From: Caldatribacterium sp964426875
Lineage (GTDB): Bacteria; Atribacterota; Atribacteria; Atribacterales; Caldatribacteriaceae
NCBI GenBank assembly: GCA_964426875.1
Contig: CAYRSB010000016.1
Coordinates: 1-50,858, forward strand
Length of the DNA: 50,858 nt
Direction of reading: 5' to 3'
Shown in pieces: positions 16,329 through 24,842 of the stretch (positions are counted from its first letter, which is position 1; each line of letters starts with the position of its first letter). The translations under genes and the position numbers were made by a program. Below the pieces are notes generated by a model that saw only the letters and a list, made by a program, of their open reading frames with translations, searched no databases and had not been told where the DNA came from.

Positions 16329-17577
16329 AACGGGCCATAACCTCCTTTGTTCTTGTCACCGCGTCGTCCATCGCCTGCTTGGGGGTTTTTGCCCCGGTAA
16401 GGGCTGCCTGGAGCTCTTCGCTCAGGATGAGCGAGAACTGAGAATACCAGGGGACCTGGGGGCGATCAAAGATATAGTGGACTTGCTCTTTGGCCACTTT
16501 GACGACCTCTGGTTGCTGGGCGATGAGCTCAGGATCGTCATAGAGCGACTTCCAGATGGGAAGGGCGTTCTGGCTGTACTTTTTCTGGACTTCTTTGCTT
16601 GCCAAATACCGGACGTACTTCCAGGCTTCGTCAGGGTGTTGGCTTGAGGTCAAAATGCTCAGACCCATGCCCCCGTTACAGGTGGCACTCCTTTTACCGT
16701 CGGGGAAGCCGGGGATAACGGCGATGACGGCATTCCCGGCAATTTGGGATTCGGCAGGGTCATTGGCCAGGTTGTACATGTAGGTCCAGTTGAGACCAAA
16801 AGCAGCCTGCCCAGCGGAGAAAACCCGACGTACTTCCTCGTAGAAGGACTCGATGCACGCGGGGTTGAAGAGGCCTTCATTCATGTGATTCACCATGAAC
16901 TCCAGGGCCTCAAGGGGCTTTCCCTGATTCATAACGGGGTTGCCCTCCTCGTCAAAGAGCACACCCCCCATGGCATAGACATACTGGAGCCACTGGATAA
17001 CCACCGCTTCTCCCTGTCCCCAGGCATCGATGATGGGGTACTCCACAACACCCTTTTCCTTAAGCTTTCGGGAGATATCGATAACTTCCGTCCAGTACAT
17101 TGGAGGTTGGGCTCCCACATCTTCGAGCATTTTCTTGTTGTAGAAGAAATATTCCCAGTCGTTGAGCCAGGGCATGCCGTAGAGGCGACCTTTGTAGGCG
17201 ACAGAGGAGAGAACCTCCGGGAAGATATCCGCCCTGTCCTCTTCCGAAAGCCGGTCGGTGACATCCAAAAGCCATCCGGCTTCGGCAAACTCTGCCGGCC
17301 AGATGCAGTCAAGGAGGATGACATCGTAGGTTCCGGCGCCGCTTGCAGCTGCTACGACGATTTTATCGTGGAGTTCTTCGTAAGCTACAAAGGAAAGCTG
17401 TACTTCAATATCCGGGTTCTCCTTCAAGAATTCCTCGGTCATGGCCCGGATGTCGCTTTCCTGGTATCCAGCCTGCTTCATGAAAAGACCACTTATGGTT
17501 ATCTTGGCAAAGGCCCAAGTCCCAAAAAGAACAAGAAAAACCACCACAAAGATTCCCAGTGTCTTTTTCATACTCAT
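16318..17577 (-). CDS. Extracellular sugar-binding protein (system 2)
   Basis: A 419-residue family 1 solute-binding protein. The signal peptide is MSMKKTLGIFVVVFLVLFGTWAFA with cleavage after AFA; no lipobox Cys is present, so it is likely periplasmic. The body has typical motifs: TYDVILLDCIWPAEFAEAGWLLDVTD, GRLYGMPWLNDWEYFFYNKKML and AWKYVRYLASKEVQKKYS. ATG 17577 is preferred because AAGGAGG lies 5 nt upstream; the longer frame has no ribosome site. It delivers substrate to the two permeases directly downstream. Trp-rich segments (MPWLNDW, FGLNWTYMYN) fit stacking against a sugar ring. Confidence 0.88.
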   Translation of the reverse strand: MSMKKTLGIFVVVFLVLFGTWAFAKITISGLFMKQAGYQESDIRAMTEEFLKENPDIEVQLSFVAYEELHDKIVVAAASGAGTYDVILLDCIWPAEFAEAGWLLDVTDRLSEEDRADIFPEVLSSVAYKGRLYGMPWLNDWEYFFYNKKMLEDVGAQPPMYWTEVIDISRKLKEKGVVEYPIIDAWGQGEAVVIQWLQYVYAMGGVLFDEEGNPVMNQGKPLEALEFMVNHMNEGLFNPACIESFYEEVRRVFSAGQAAFGLNWTYMYNLANDPAESQIAGNAVIAVIPGFPDGKRSATCNGGMGLSILTSSQHPDEAWKYVRYLASKEVQKKYSQNALPIWKSLYDDPELIAQQPEVVKVAKEQVHYIFDRPQVPWYSQFSLILSEELQAALTGAKTPKQAMDDAVTRTKEVMARYAP

Positions 17578-17599
17578 TCCTCCCTCCTTTTTCTTCTCT

Positions 17600-18646
17600 C
17601 TATACCCGTACCGGTTTTCCCATAGCGCTTGAGCGGTACACCGCTTCCACCACCCGCATGTTCCGCAGTCCCACCTCATAACTTATGAGCGGTTTTTCGC
17701 CAAAGAGAATCCACCGACTGAAGGCATCGACTTCTTGGGCATAAAGGGGTTTTGGTTCCAGGGAGAGCATCTGCCAGCCGGTTTCTTCTCGCTTCTGGAG
17801 GGCATCATACCCTGAGACTTCTTCTTCAAAGAGATACCATACCATCCCCCCTTTCTCCTGGCCAATAGTATAGTGGGTCAAGACAGCTCCCTTTGTCCCG
17901 TAGATTTCGAGGGCGTTTTTGCTTGCCCGGTCGGGAACGTTGAAGTAGTTATCCACAAAGGCTTGGGCACCACTTGCGAATTTGAGGAGAACGGAACTCG
18001 TGTCTTCCACCTCGTAGTCGTGTATGAGGGTGTCCATAAAGGCGAAGACCTCCCGAGTTTCTCCGAAGAACCACTCCAGAAGATCCACGCAGTGGCACCC
18101 CATGTCCATGAAAGCCCCACCGCCTCCCTCCCCCTTTTTCTGGCGCCAGGCCGAGGGTATAGGGGGATAGAAGCAGGAAAGTTGTGCCCTTCCGGCGACA
18201 AGTTGCCCCAGGCGTCCTTCCTCGATCCACTCTTTGATTTTTTGGTGGTAGACGTTGTAGCGCATCATGAAAGCTACCCCGAGTTTCAGGCCTTCTTTCT
18301 CTGCTTTTTCGGTCATTTCTTCGGCTTCACAAAGCGTGAGGGCAAAGGGTTTCTCGCAGAGCACGTGTTTCCCGAAGGAGAGTGCTTGCATGGCCTGCTT
18401 GTAGTGGAAGGCGACAGGGGAGGCGATATACACCGCATCAATGTCTGCACCAAGAAGCTCTTCGAGGGAGGTTGTGGCCCGGGTGATGCCAAAGCTTTGG
18501 GAAATTTCCTCCAGAGCCTGGGGATTGACATCCATGCAGGCTACAATCTCACTGTGGCGGGCGAAGGCCAAAACCTCAGGGATGGTCCTTCGTCGGGCAA
18601 CTCCCCCTGCTCCAATCACTCCAAAGCGAACCTTCATGGCCTTCAC
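17600..18646 (-). CDS. Gfo/Idh/MocA-family NAD(P)-dependent dehydrogenase
   Basis: A 348-residue oxidoreductase. The N-terminal Rossmann domain has VIGAGGVARRR (dinucleotide-binding GxGxxA) and LCEKPFAL, the EKP motif whose Lys is catalytic in this family. The C-terminal alpha/beta domain contains GGAFMDMGCHCVDLLEWFFG, with the conserved Asp and His of inositol- and sugar-dehydrogenases. Members oxidise or reduce sugar or cyclitol hydroxyls. The GTG start overlaps the aminotransferase stop (GTGA), so the two are tightly coupled. Dehydrogenase plus aminotransferase is the pairing used to swap OH for NH2, or the reverse, on sugars and inositols. Confidence 0.87.
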   Translation of the reverse strand: MKAMKVRFGVIGAGGVARRRTIPEVLAFARHSEIVACMDVNPQALEEISQSFGITRATTSLEELLGADIDAVYIASPVAFHYKQAMQALSFGKHVLCEKPFALTLCEAEEMTEKAEKEGLKLGVAFMMRYNVYHQKIKEWIEEGRLGQLVAGRAQLSCFYPPIPSAWRQKKGEGGGGAFMDMGCHCVDLLEWFFGETREVFAFMDTLIHDYEVEDTSSVLLKFASGAQAFVDNYFNVPDRASKNALEIYGTKGAVLTHYTIGQEKGGMVWYLFEEEVSGYDALQKREETGWQMLSLEPKPLYAQEVDAFSRWILFGEKPLISYEVGLRNMRVVEAVYRSSAMGKPVRV

Positions 18647-19917
18647 CGCCTGTAGTACTGATAGACTTTCTCAAAAGCCTCTATCATGAGGTCCACGTGG
18701 TGGTCTTCGTACACGGGATGGCAGGGGAAGGAAAAGGTTCGCTCTTCAAGCCAGGCCGCATTGGGGCAGAAAATTTGGTCGTACCGGACACTTTCCGGGT
18801 CGGTATACTCCTTGGAGCGGAAGGGAAATTTTACCCTTCCGAAGCCGTTGTGCTCTAAAAATGCTCGCTCCTTGTACATTTGAGGCCAGAGGACCGGGAC
18901 TACAGGCACTCCCTCTGCCTCTATGGCCTGCCAGAACTCTTTGATGTTGGTGCGAATGCGCTCCAGGTCGAGGACAAGGGGAAAGAGCCAGAAGGAGATG
19001 TGTTTTCCCTCTTGTTTGTGGGGCGGGAGGTGAAGGATGGCCTCGTGGTCCTTGAAGCATGCAAGGAGCTTCTCTCCAATGGCCACCCGGCGGGGTTTGT
19101 TCCAGGTCTCAAAGCGCTCGAGTTCGCAAAGCCCGATGATGGACTGAATCTCGGTCATGCGGTAGTTGAAACCCACCCGCTCATGGATGTAGAAGAGTTT
19201 CTTTTCGAGCTCCAAAAGGCGCAAACGCTCCTTAACGTCAAAACCGTGGTCTCGGAAGGAGCGGGCTTTCCAGGCGATGTTCTCGTCATTGGTCACCACG
19301 CATCCTCCCTCGCCACCGGTGGTGAAGTGCTTCGACTGGCAGAAACTGAAAGCCCCTGCATGCCCAATGCTTCCCACCTTTTTGCCTTTGTACTCACTCC
19401 CGTGGGCTTGGGCACAGTCTTCGATGACAAAGAGGTTATGTCGCCTGGCGATGTCCATGATGGGGTCCATGTCGCAGGGAATACCGTAGAGGTGTACGGG
19501 AAGAATGGCTCGAGTGCGGGGGGTGATTTTCCGCTCGATGTCCTCCGGGTCGATGGTGTGGGTTTCCCGGCGAACGTCGGCAAAGACCGGAATAGCTCCG
19601 GCCTGGAGGACGCAGAAGGCCGAGGCGATGAAGGAGTACGAGGGAACGATGACCTCTTCTCCCGGGCCAATGTCACAGGCGGCTAAGGCGGTATGAAGGG
19701 CCGAGGTTCCACTAGTGGTGGAGACCCCAAAACGGCATCCACAGTACGCAGCCCACTTTTCCTCAAACTCCATTCCCTTGGTTCCCGTCCAGTAATTCAC
19801 CAAGCCAGTTTCTAAGGGCTTGAGGGCCTCCTTTTTCGTTTTCTCCGAAAACGCCGGCCATATGGGGAAAGGGGTCTTGTTGACCGGTTCTCCTCCATGG
19901 AGCGCCAACTCTCCCAT
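18643..19917 (-). CDS. DegT/DnrJ/EryC1/StrS-family sugar aminotransferase
   Basis: A 424-residue PLP-dependent aminotransferase of the sugar class. The PLP Lys lies in FSFCQSKHFTTGGEGGCVVTND at about residue 200; GTSALHTALAA binds phosphate and VIEDCAQAHG holds the pyridine-nitrogen Asp. The opening LALHGGEPVNKTPFPIWP resembles scyllo-inosose and sugar-ketone aminotransferases (StsC- or NtdA-like) rather than lipopolysaccharide enzymes. In this operon it could work in the catabolic direction, deaminating an imported amino sugar or aminocyclitol to a ketone, with the adjacent dehydrogenase as partner. Direction and substrate are inference. Confidence 0.87.
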   Translation of the reverse strand: MGELALHGGEPVNKTPFPIWPAFSEKTKKEALKPLETGLVNYWTGTKGMEFEEKWAAYCGCRFGVSTTSGTSALHTALAACDIGPGEEVIVPSYSFIASAFCVLQAGAIPVFADVRRETHTIDPEDIERKITPRTRAILPVHLYGIPCDMDPIMDIARRHNLFVIEDCAQAHGSEYKGKKVGSIGHAGAFSFCQSKHFTTGGEGGCVVTNDENIAWKARSFRDHGFDVKERLRLLELEKKLFYIHERVGFNYRMTEIQSIIGLCELERFETWNKPRRVAIGEKLLACFKDHEAILHLPPHKQEGKHISFWLFPLVLDLERIRTNIKEFWQAIEAEGVPVVPVLWPQMYKERAFLEHNGFGRVKFPFRSKEYTDPESVRYDQIFCPNAAWLEERTFSFPCHPVYEDHHVDLMIEAFEKVYQYYRR

Positions 19918-19930
19918 ACCATCTCCCTCC

Positions 19931-20851
19931 TTACGCCATGTGGATTTCTACGTTCTCCGCCACGCCCCCAAGGAGCGTGTAGTCTCCAGGAAGCGTCTGG
20001 AGGATGGATGCCGGGACAAGAGTGTTTACCCTCCCATGGGCAGCCAAGCGGGCGATGAAACGCTGCCAGCTCACTCCTCCCCCAATGTACCCATCAAGCC
20101 AGAAACTCCGCCATCGGGCTTGTACAATCTGCGCCGGGCCGATGGTGGCTGCCTTGGGAGGAACCCAGGACCAATCGCCACTGAAGGAGTGCAAGGCGTT
20201 CTGCATGATGGTCATGGGGTGGAGTTCTACGATTCGGGGGCCGGCCTGTTTGAAGGCTTCAAGATCATCCCCAAACTCAAAGCCCAGATGAGCCTCCCAG
20301 AAGGCGATGTGTCCGCACCAGCCCACCCCGCCGTAGACACAGTCTGCTCCTCCCAGGTCCTCGATCATTTTGGCGTAGTCAGGGAGAACAGCTTTGGTGG
20401 GGAAATGAATCTGCTTTTGGGGAGGACGGAGTTTGGAGTCGATCTTTCCGAAGAAATTCTCCCACATGGCCCGCTGGAAGGAACCCGGCCACTCCGGTGG
20501 TGCCGTGTTACCCTCCTCATCGGCGTACTCGTCCATGTTGAAGGTATGCACATGGTCCATGGGGATACGGAGTTTGTTGATCATCTCGGCAGCCAGGGTA
20601 TACTGGGGTACCGGGCCCACCGGGAGAATGAGGACGAGCTTCCCTCCCTGCTCCCGTGCCTCCATGATCCGGGTCACGATATCCAGGGCAAACTGAAAGT
20701 AGAACTCGTCTTTCTCTTCGATAATACGGATGTGGAAATCGGGGTTGGGGTGCCTTGTAATATCTTCTTTGGTAATCTTTCGTACCCTTTCACACTCGGC
20801 TCTGTCCCGGAAGGGAATGAACTTGGCTAAGGAATAGGTAAAAGTGCCCAT
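19931..20851 (-). CDS. NagB-like protein (glucosamine-6-P deaminase superfamily)
   Basis: A 306-residue NagB/RpiA/SugB-fold protein. HTFNMDEYADEEG corresponds to the NagB NLDEY segment carrying the catalytic-base Asp. GGVGWCGHIAFWEAHLGFE corresponds to E. coli GGVGNDGHIAFNEP: the ring-opening His and the Glu are kept, but the Asp of NDGH is Cys and the Asn of FNE is Trp. With the extra N-terminal 40 residues, this suggests a different substrate or isomerase-type chemistry rather than ordinary GlcN-6-P deamination. ATG 20851 has AAAGGAGGAG 7 nt upstream. It lies between importer 1 and the aminotransferase. Confidence 0.75.
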   Translation of the reverse strand: MGTFTYSLAKFIPFRDRAECERVRKITKEDITRHPNPDFHIRIIEEKDEFYFQFALDIVTRIMEAREQGGKLVLILPVGPVPQYTLAAEMINKLRIPMDHVHTFNMDEYADEEGNTAPPEWPGSFQRAMWENFFGKIDSKLRPPQKQIHFPTKAVLPDYAKMIEDLGGADCVYGGVGWCGHIAFWEAHLGFEFGDDLEAFKQAGPRIVELHPMTIMQNALHSFSGDWSWVPPKAATIGPAQIVQARWRSFWLDGYIGGGVSWQRFIARLAAHGRVNTLVPASILQTLPGDYTLLGGVAENVEIHMA

Positions 20852-20865
20852 GAAATCTCCTCCTT

Positions 20866-21693
20866 TCATCCTTTCACTGCCCCACCGGCCAGTCCACGCA
20901 CGAGTTCTCGCTCAATGAAGAAAAAGAGAATAACCACAGGCAAAAGGGCCAGAAGTGCTGCAGCCATGAGATAGTGCCACTGGACTGTCCAACGACCGAT
21001 GAAGTTGTAAAGCCCCAGGGTTAGGGGGCGTTTTTCCATGGAGGTGATAAAGGTCAAAGCGAACATAAACTCATTCCAGGCGGTGATAAAGGTATAGATG
21101 ACGGTCGTTACCACTCCAGGCATGGCTACCGGCAGAAGCACTCGTACGATGCTTCCCAAACGTGAGCACCCATCGATAAGCGCTGCTTCCTCGATTTCTT
21201 TGGGGACATTCCGGAAGTATCCTCCAAGGAGCCATATGGAGAAGGTGAGCGTAAAGACACCGTTGGTGAGAATCAGGGATAAGAGGGTGTTCAAGAGCCC
21301 CAGACGGGCCACGATTTTAAAAAGCGATATGACCACGATGATGGGAGAAAACATTTGGACGACAAGGATGAGATACATGATGAAACTCTTGGCCCGAAAG
21401 CGGAGCCGAGCTACGGCATAGGCTGCAGGAATGCAAAAAGCCATGTTCACAAGGGTGGTCCCCAGGGCCACAATGAAGCTGTTTTTGAAGTATGCTCCCA
21501 AAGGATACTTCTCCCAGATGTCAGAAAAGTTTTCCCAACGGATACTTCGGGGAACCCAGTGAGGTGGGGTAGCGTAGACCTCTTCCAGGGGTTTCAAAGC
21601 GGTGGAGATCATGACCAAAAAGGGAAAGAGGAGAACAAGAAGAATAAAGGCGATGAGCGGATACACAAGGTAAAAAGTTTTCGTCTTTCGCAC
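20866..21693 (-). CDS. Carbohydrate ABC permease, MalG type (system 1)
   Basis: A 275-residue permease with six helices and EAA loop EEAALIDGCSRLGSIVRVLLPVAMPG, ending VRGLAGGAVKG. It starts with GTG 2 nt after the MalF-type gene ends. Together they form the membrane channel of importer 1. The sequence is clearly distinct from the system 2 subunit, so the two importers are not a recent duplication. Confidence 0.88.
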   Translation of the reverse strand: MRKTKTFYLVYPLIAFILLVLLFPFLVMISTALKPLEEVYATPPHWVPRSIRWENFSDIWEKYPLGAYFKNSFIVALGTTLVNMAFCIPAAYAVARLRFRAKSFIMYLILVVQMFSPIIVVISLFKIVARLGLLNTLLSLILTNGVFTLTFSIWLLGGYFRNVPKEIEEAALIDGCSRLGSIVRVLLPVAMPGVVTTVIYTFITAWNEFMFALTFITSMEKRPLTLGLYNFIGRWTVQWHYLMAAALLALLPVVILFFFIERELVRGLAGGAVKG

Positions 21694-21695
21694 TC

Positions 21696-22586
21696 TCAGA
21701 GCACCCCTCCCTTAAAGTAGTTTCGGGCATAAAGTACACTTACCACCAGGAGTATGACGAAGGTTATGACTGCCATGGCTGCTGCCGGACCAAAGCGCAG
21801 GTACTGGAAGGCATATTTGTAGATGTAGGTAATGAGGATATCTGTCGAAGTTCCTGGACCTCCTCCGGTCAAAACATAGATGACGTTGAAGTCGTTGAAG
21901 GTCCAGAGAATGGAGAGAAGGGTAGCTACGGTGAGGATATTACTCAGAAGGGGCAGGGTCACGAAGCGAAACTTTGAAAACGATGTGGCGCCGTCAACTT
22001 CGGCGGCTTCGTAGAGCTCTTGAGGAATTGCCTGAAGCCCGGCTAAAAACACCAGGGCCATGAAGGGAATGCCACACCATATGTCCACCCAGAGGTTGGC
22101 CAGAAAAGCAGAGCGTGGTTCGGCAAGCCAGATGGGGGGATTCTCAAGGATTTTCAGGGTCCGCAGAGTATAGTTCAGAAGCCCGAAATCGTTGTTGTAG
22201 GTCCACTGCCAGATCATGGCGCTTATGGGGACAGAGCTTGCCCAGGGTATGATAACGAGGCTTCGAGCAATCTTTCTTCCCCGAAAGTCCACGTTGAGCA
22301 AAAGGGCAATGACAAGACCAATCCCCGTTTTCACCGCTACTGCCGAGGCTGTCCATATGCAAGACCGCACCACTACCTGCCAGAATTCTGGACGGTCGAA
22401 CATGAAACGAAAGTTTCCCCACCCGAAGAATCCCACAAGGTCCCCCAATTTATTCACCCGGAAAAAGGACATGAGGATGACATAGATGATGGGATAGAAC
22501 ATGAAAAGGAGCAAGAAAGCACAGGCCGGAAGAAGAAAAAGATATGCCAGCCCCGACTCCGTTCTCCAGAATTTCCCTTTTTGCAA
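21696..22586 (-). CDS. Carbohydrate ABC permease, MalF type (system 1)
   Basis: A 296-residue permease with EAA loop EAAEVDGATSFSKFRFVTLPLLSN and a long periplasmic loop. The reading frame is open further upstream to a TTG inside a terminator hairpin. I instead chose TTG 22586, preceded by GGGGGGAAGGAGAG at normal spacing and lying just downstream of that hairpin. It pairs with the MalG-type subunit starting 2 nt after its stop. Confidence 0.85.
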   Translation of the reverse strand: MQKGKFWRTESGLAYLFLLPACAFLLLFMFYPIIYVILMSFFRVNKLGDLVGFFGWGNFRFMFDRPEFWQVVVRSCIWTASAVAVKTGIGLVIALLLNVDFRGRKIARSLVIIPWASSVPISAMIWQWTYNNDFGLLNYTLRTLKILENPPIWLAEPRSAFLANLWVDIWCGIPFMALVFLAGLQAIPQELYEAAEVDGATSFSKFRFVTLPLLSNILTVATLLSILWTFNDFNVIYVLTGGGPGTSTDILITYIYKYAFQYLRFGPAAAMAVITFVILLVVSVLYARNYFKGGVL

Positions 22587-22610
22587 TCTCTCCTTCCCCC
22601 CTCCAAAAGA

Positions 22611-22639
22611 AAACCGGGAGGGCAAAACCCTCCCGGTTT
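22611..22639 (-). terminator. Intrinsic attenuator between binding protein and permeases (system 1)
   Basis: A perfect 12-bp stem: AAACCGGGAGGG (22611-22622) pairs with CCCTCCCGGTTT (22628-22639) around a 5-nt loop. On the minus strand it follows the binding-protein stop by 7 nt and is followed by TTTTCTTTT, the layout of a Rho-independent terminator. Partial read-through would give high binding protein and low permease, a common stoichiometry control in importer operons. Confidence 0.8.
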
Positions 22640-22646
22640 TCCCTCC

Positions 22647-23879
22647 TTACATTCCCCGCAGGGCGTCGATCTCCCGGGCGGCATCATTCATGGCCGTCTG
22701 TGGGTCCTTGTCTCCTAAGAAGGTGGCCACGATGTTGTCCCAGATGATGTCGTTGCATTCCGGCCACTCAGGTATTAAGGGCCAACCTTTGGCACCGGGA
22801 ATCTGTTCGATCATGACTTTGTACACCGGTTTCTGGAAGAAGGGGTCGTTGGCCAAAGACTTTGTGACCGGTGGGAAACCCACAAGTTTATCGAACTGCA
22901 ACCTCCAGGGGTCGGAGTAGAAGAAGTCGAGGAATTTTGCTGCTGCCTCTTTGGCCTGGGAATCCTTGAAGAGTACGATGGAATCGGTGATGATGATGGT
23001 ACTCTGGGGTTTTCCTTCGAAGTGTGGCATAGGAGCTACATCCCACTTGAAGGTTGCTCCCCGGGACTCAAGGAGTGCAGCGGTGAAGCCACCACTCAGG
23101 AAGATTCCCAGGTTCCCGGCGATGAAGAGATCCTGGAGTTCATCTCTCCGATAGGCGGTGACTCCTGGCTGAGTCACCTTGTACTTGTTCACCAGGTCGT
23201 TCATGAAGGCTAAGGCTCCTACTCCTGCCTCATCGTTTACTGTGCATTTGCCGTAGCTCCCGTCAGGGAGCATCTCGAAGAAATATCCGCCGTTCCCAAA
23301 AAGGTAATAAGCATACTCGGTGAGCTCAACGTATTTTTTCCCACTCATCCCTACGGCATAGAACTTCTCTTCGGGTTTGTTGATTTTCTGGGCAATCTCG
23401 AGCATCTCCTCGAAGGTCTCAGGGGGCTTGTCGATGATGTCCGAGCGATAGTACATGAGACGGGTTCCGGCAGCCACAGGAAGACCGTAGAGGACTCCCT
23501 TGATCTTTCCCTCCATCAAGGCCGGGTCGATGTTGTTGAGAAGGTCTTTACTCAGCCACTTCTCAATGGGTTCTACGACGCCCATATCAAGAAGTTCCAG
23601 GAGCCAGCGGGTGCCGATAACTGCAAGGTCCGGTGGTCTTCCTCCGGCCACCAGGGATATGAGTCGGTCATGTCCCAGGTCCCATGGGGTAGAGATGATT
23701 TCAAGGTCCACACCAGGGTTGGCTTCCTCGAAGGCTTTCTCTAAGTTTAGAGCGTAATCGGGGGTGAGACCGTCATATTCCATCCATAGGACGCTCACCT
23801 TTTTCTGGGCCAGGGCAAAAGCCGAAAGTCCCAAAACCAGAACCATCATCAAGGAAACACCAAAAATCAGCCGCTTCAT
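22647..23879 (-). CDS. Extracellular sugar-binding protein (system 1)
   Basis: A 410-residue family 1 solute-binding protein with signal peptide MKRLIFGVSLMMVLVLGLSAFALA and no lipobox. Motifs include HDRLISLVAGGRPPDLAVIGTRW, LMEGKIKGVLYGLPVAAGTRLMYYRSD and AAAKFLDFFYSDPWRLQFDKL. It is first in the importer 1 set and is followed by the attenuator hairpin. GGGAGGGAGGAGC precedes ATG 23879. The ligand cannot be named; it shows little resemblance to the system 2 binding protein beyond the fold, so the importers probably take different ligands. Confidence 0.88.
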   Translation of the reverse strand: MKRLIFGVSLMMVLVLGLSAFALAQKKVSVLWMEYDGLTPDYALNLEKAFEEANPGVDLEIISTPWDLGHDRLISLVAGGRPPDLAVIGTRWLLELLDMGVVEPIEKWLSKDLLNNIDPALMEGKIKGVLYGLPVAAGTRLMYYRSDIIDKPPETFEEMLEIAQKINKPEEKFYAVGMSGKKYVELTEYAYYLFGNGGYFFEMLPDGSYGKCTVNDEAGVGALAFMNDLVNKYKVTQPGVTAYRRDELQDLFIAGNLGIFLSGGFTAALLESRGATFKWDVAPMPHFEGKPQSTIIITDSIVLFKDSQAKEAAAKFLDFFYSDPWRLQFDKLVGFPPVTKSLANDPFFQKPVYKVMIEQIPGAKGWPLIPEWPECNDIIWDNIVATFLGDKDPQTAMNDAAREIDALRGM

Positions 23880-23938
23880 GCTCCTCCCTCCCTTAAAGAT
23901 TTATTTATGTTATTTGGCACAGGAAGCACGCTCTCTCT

Positions 23939-24799
23939 TTAGGAGACATCACCTCCCTTGGCAAGATTTATAAGAACCTCGAGGTTTGCAGAGAGGTTAG
24001 CAAGGAGCGCTTCGGTGCTGTAACGGTATGGAGGAATGAATTCGGCGATGAGGTAGTCATCGTAGGGGATGTCCTTGAGGCTCTGCATGACCTCTGGCCA
24101 GTTGACGTCTCCTTCGAGAGGTAGACAAAAGCCCTCGAGGGTTCCTACCCTCTTTTTGAAGTCCTTTACGTGGACGGTGAAGATCCTCTTTTGGAGGATG
24201 GAGATCCACTGCTCCGGATACCCAAAAAGCACCACATTCCCCGTGTCAAAGTGGGCTCGTACGAACTCACTCTTGAAAGAATCGATGAAGGAGGCGAACT
24301 CAAGGGGCGAGAGGAAACACTCGTTCCAGACGTTCTCTACGGCCAGAAATACCCCGGCACTCTCTGCGTAAGGAAGAACCTCGCTTATGGTTTCTTGGGC
24401 CCTTCTTATGACATCCGGGTACGACACAAGCTCTGAGTTTGGGTCCCAGGGAACGTGGACATATCCCGGAATGACAAGGACAGAGGGTACCGAGAGTTCA
24501 AAGGCCAGGTCCACCAGGGACTTTATGACATTCTGAGCTTTCCTGCAGAGGGAAGGGTCAGGAGAAGCAAGATTGTACTTCCAGAAGAGTCCTGTGGCTA
24601 AGCTTCGCACCTCGATGTTTGTGTCTTCTCGGAGAGTGCGGATTTCCTCAAGGATTCCCTGTGTAGGCTTCAGAGGAAAGACCCCTTCTTCATCGGGACA
24701 GAGTTCCACACCCTGAAAGCCATATTTTGCCGCCGAGGTGAAGATTTCTTTGAGGGTTGCCCCCGGTGGGAAAGCCCATTGGTTAATGCCCTTTTTCAC
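23939..24799 (-). CDS. Sugar isomerase/epimerase, xylose-isomerase-like TIM barrel
   Basis: A 286-residue TIM-barrel protein of the AP-endonuclease-2/IolE-UlaE superfamily. INQWAFPPGATLKEIFTSAAKYGFQGVELC begins the barrel. Likely metal ligands are the Glu of FLAVENVWNECF, the Asp of RAHFDTGN, the His of FTVHVKDFK and the Glu of YLIAEFIPPY. Members isomerise or epimerise ketoses, or dehydrate inosose. GTG 24799 was chosen since GGGGAGGG precedes it by about 5 nt. It is the first intact gene of the sugar cluster, immediately after the broken ROK gene. Confidence 0.82.
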   Translation of the reverse strand: MKKGINQWAFPPGATLKEIFTSAAKYGFQGVELCPDEEGVFPLKPTQGILEEIRTLREDTNIEVRSLATGLFWKYNLASPDPSLCRKAQNVIKSLVDLAFELSVPSVLVIPGYVHVPWDPNSELVSYPDVIRRAQETISEVLPYAESAGVFLAVENVWNECFLSPLEFASFIDSFKSEFVRAHFDTGNVVLFGYPEQWISILQKRIFTVHVKDFKKRVGTLEGFCLPLEGDVNWPEVMQSLKDIPYDDYLIAEFIPPYRYSTEALLANLSANLEVLINLAKGGDVS

Positions 24800-24842
24800 C
24801 TTCCCTCCCCCTCTCATAATACAGGTTTTCCGTTTCGAAGAT

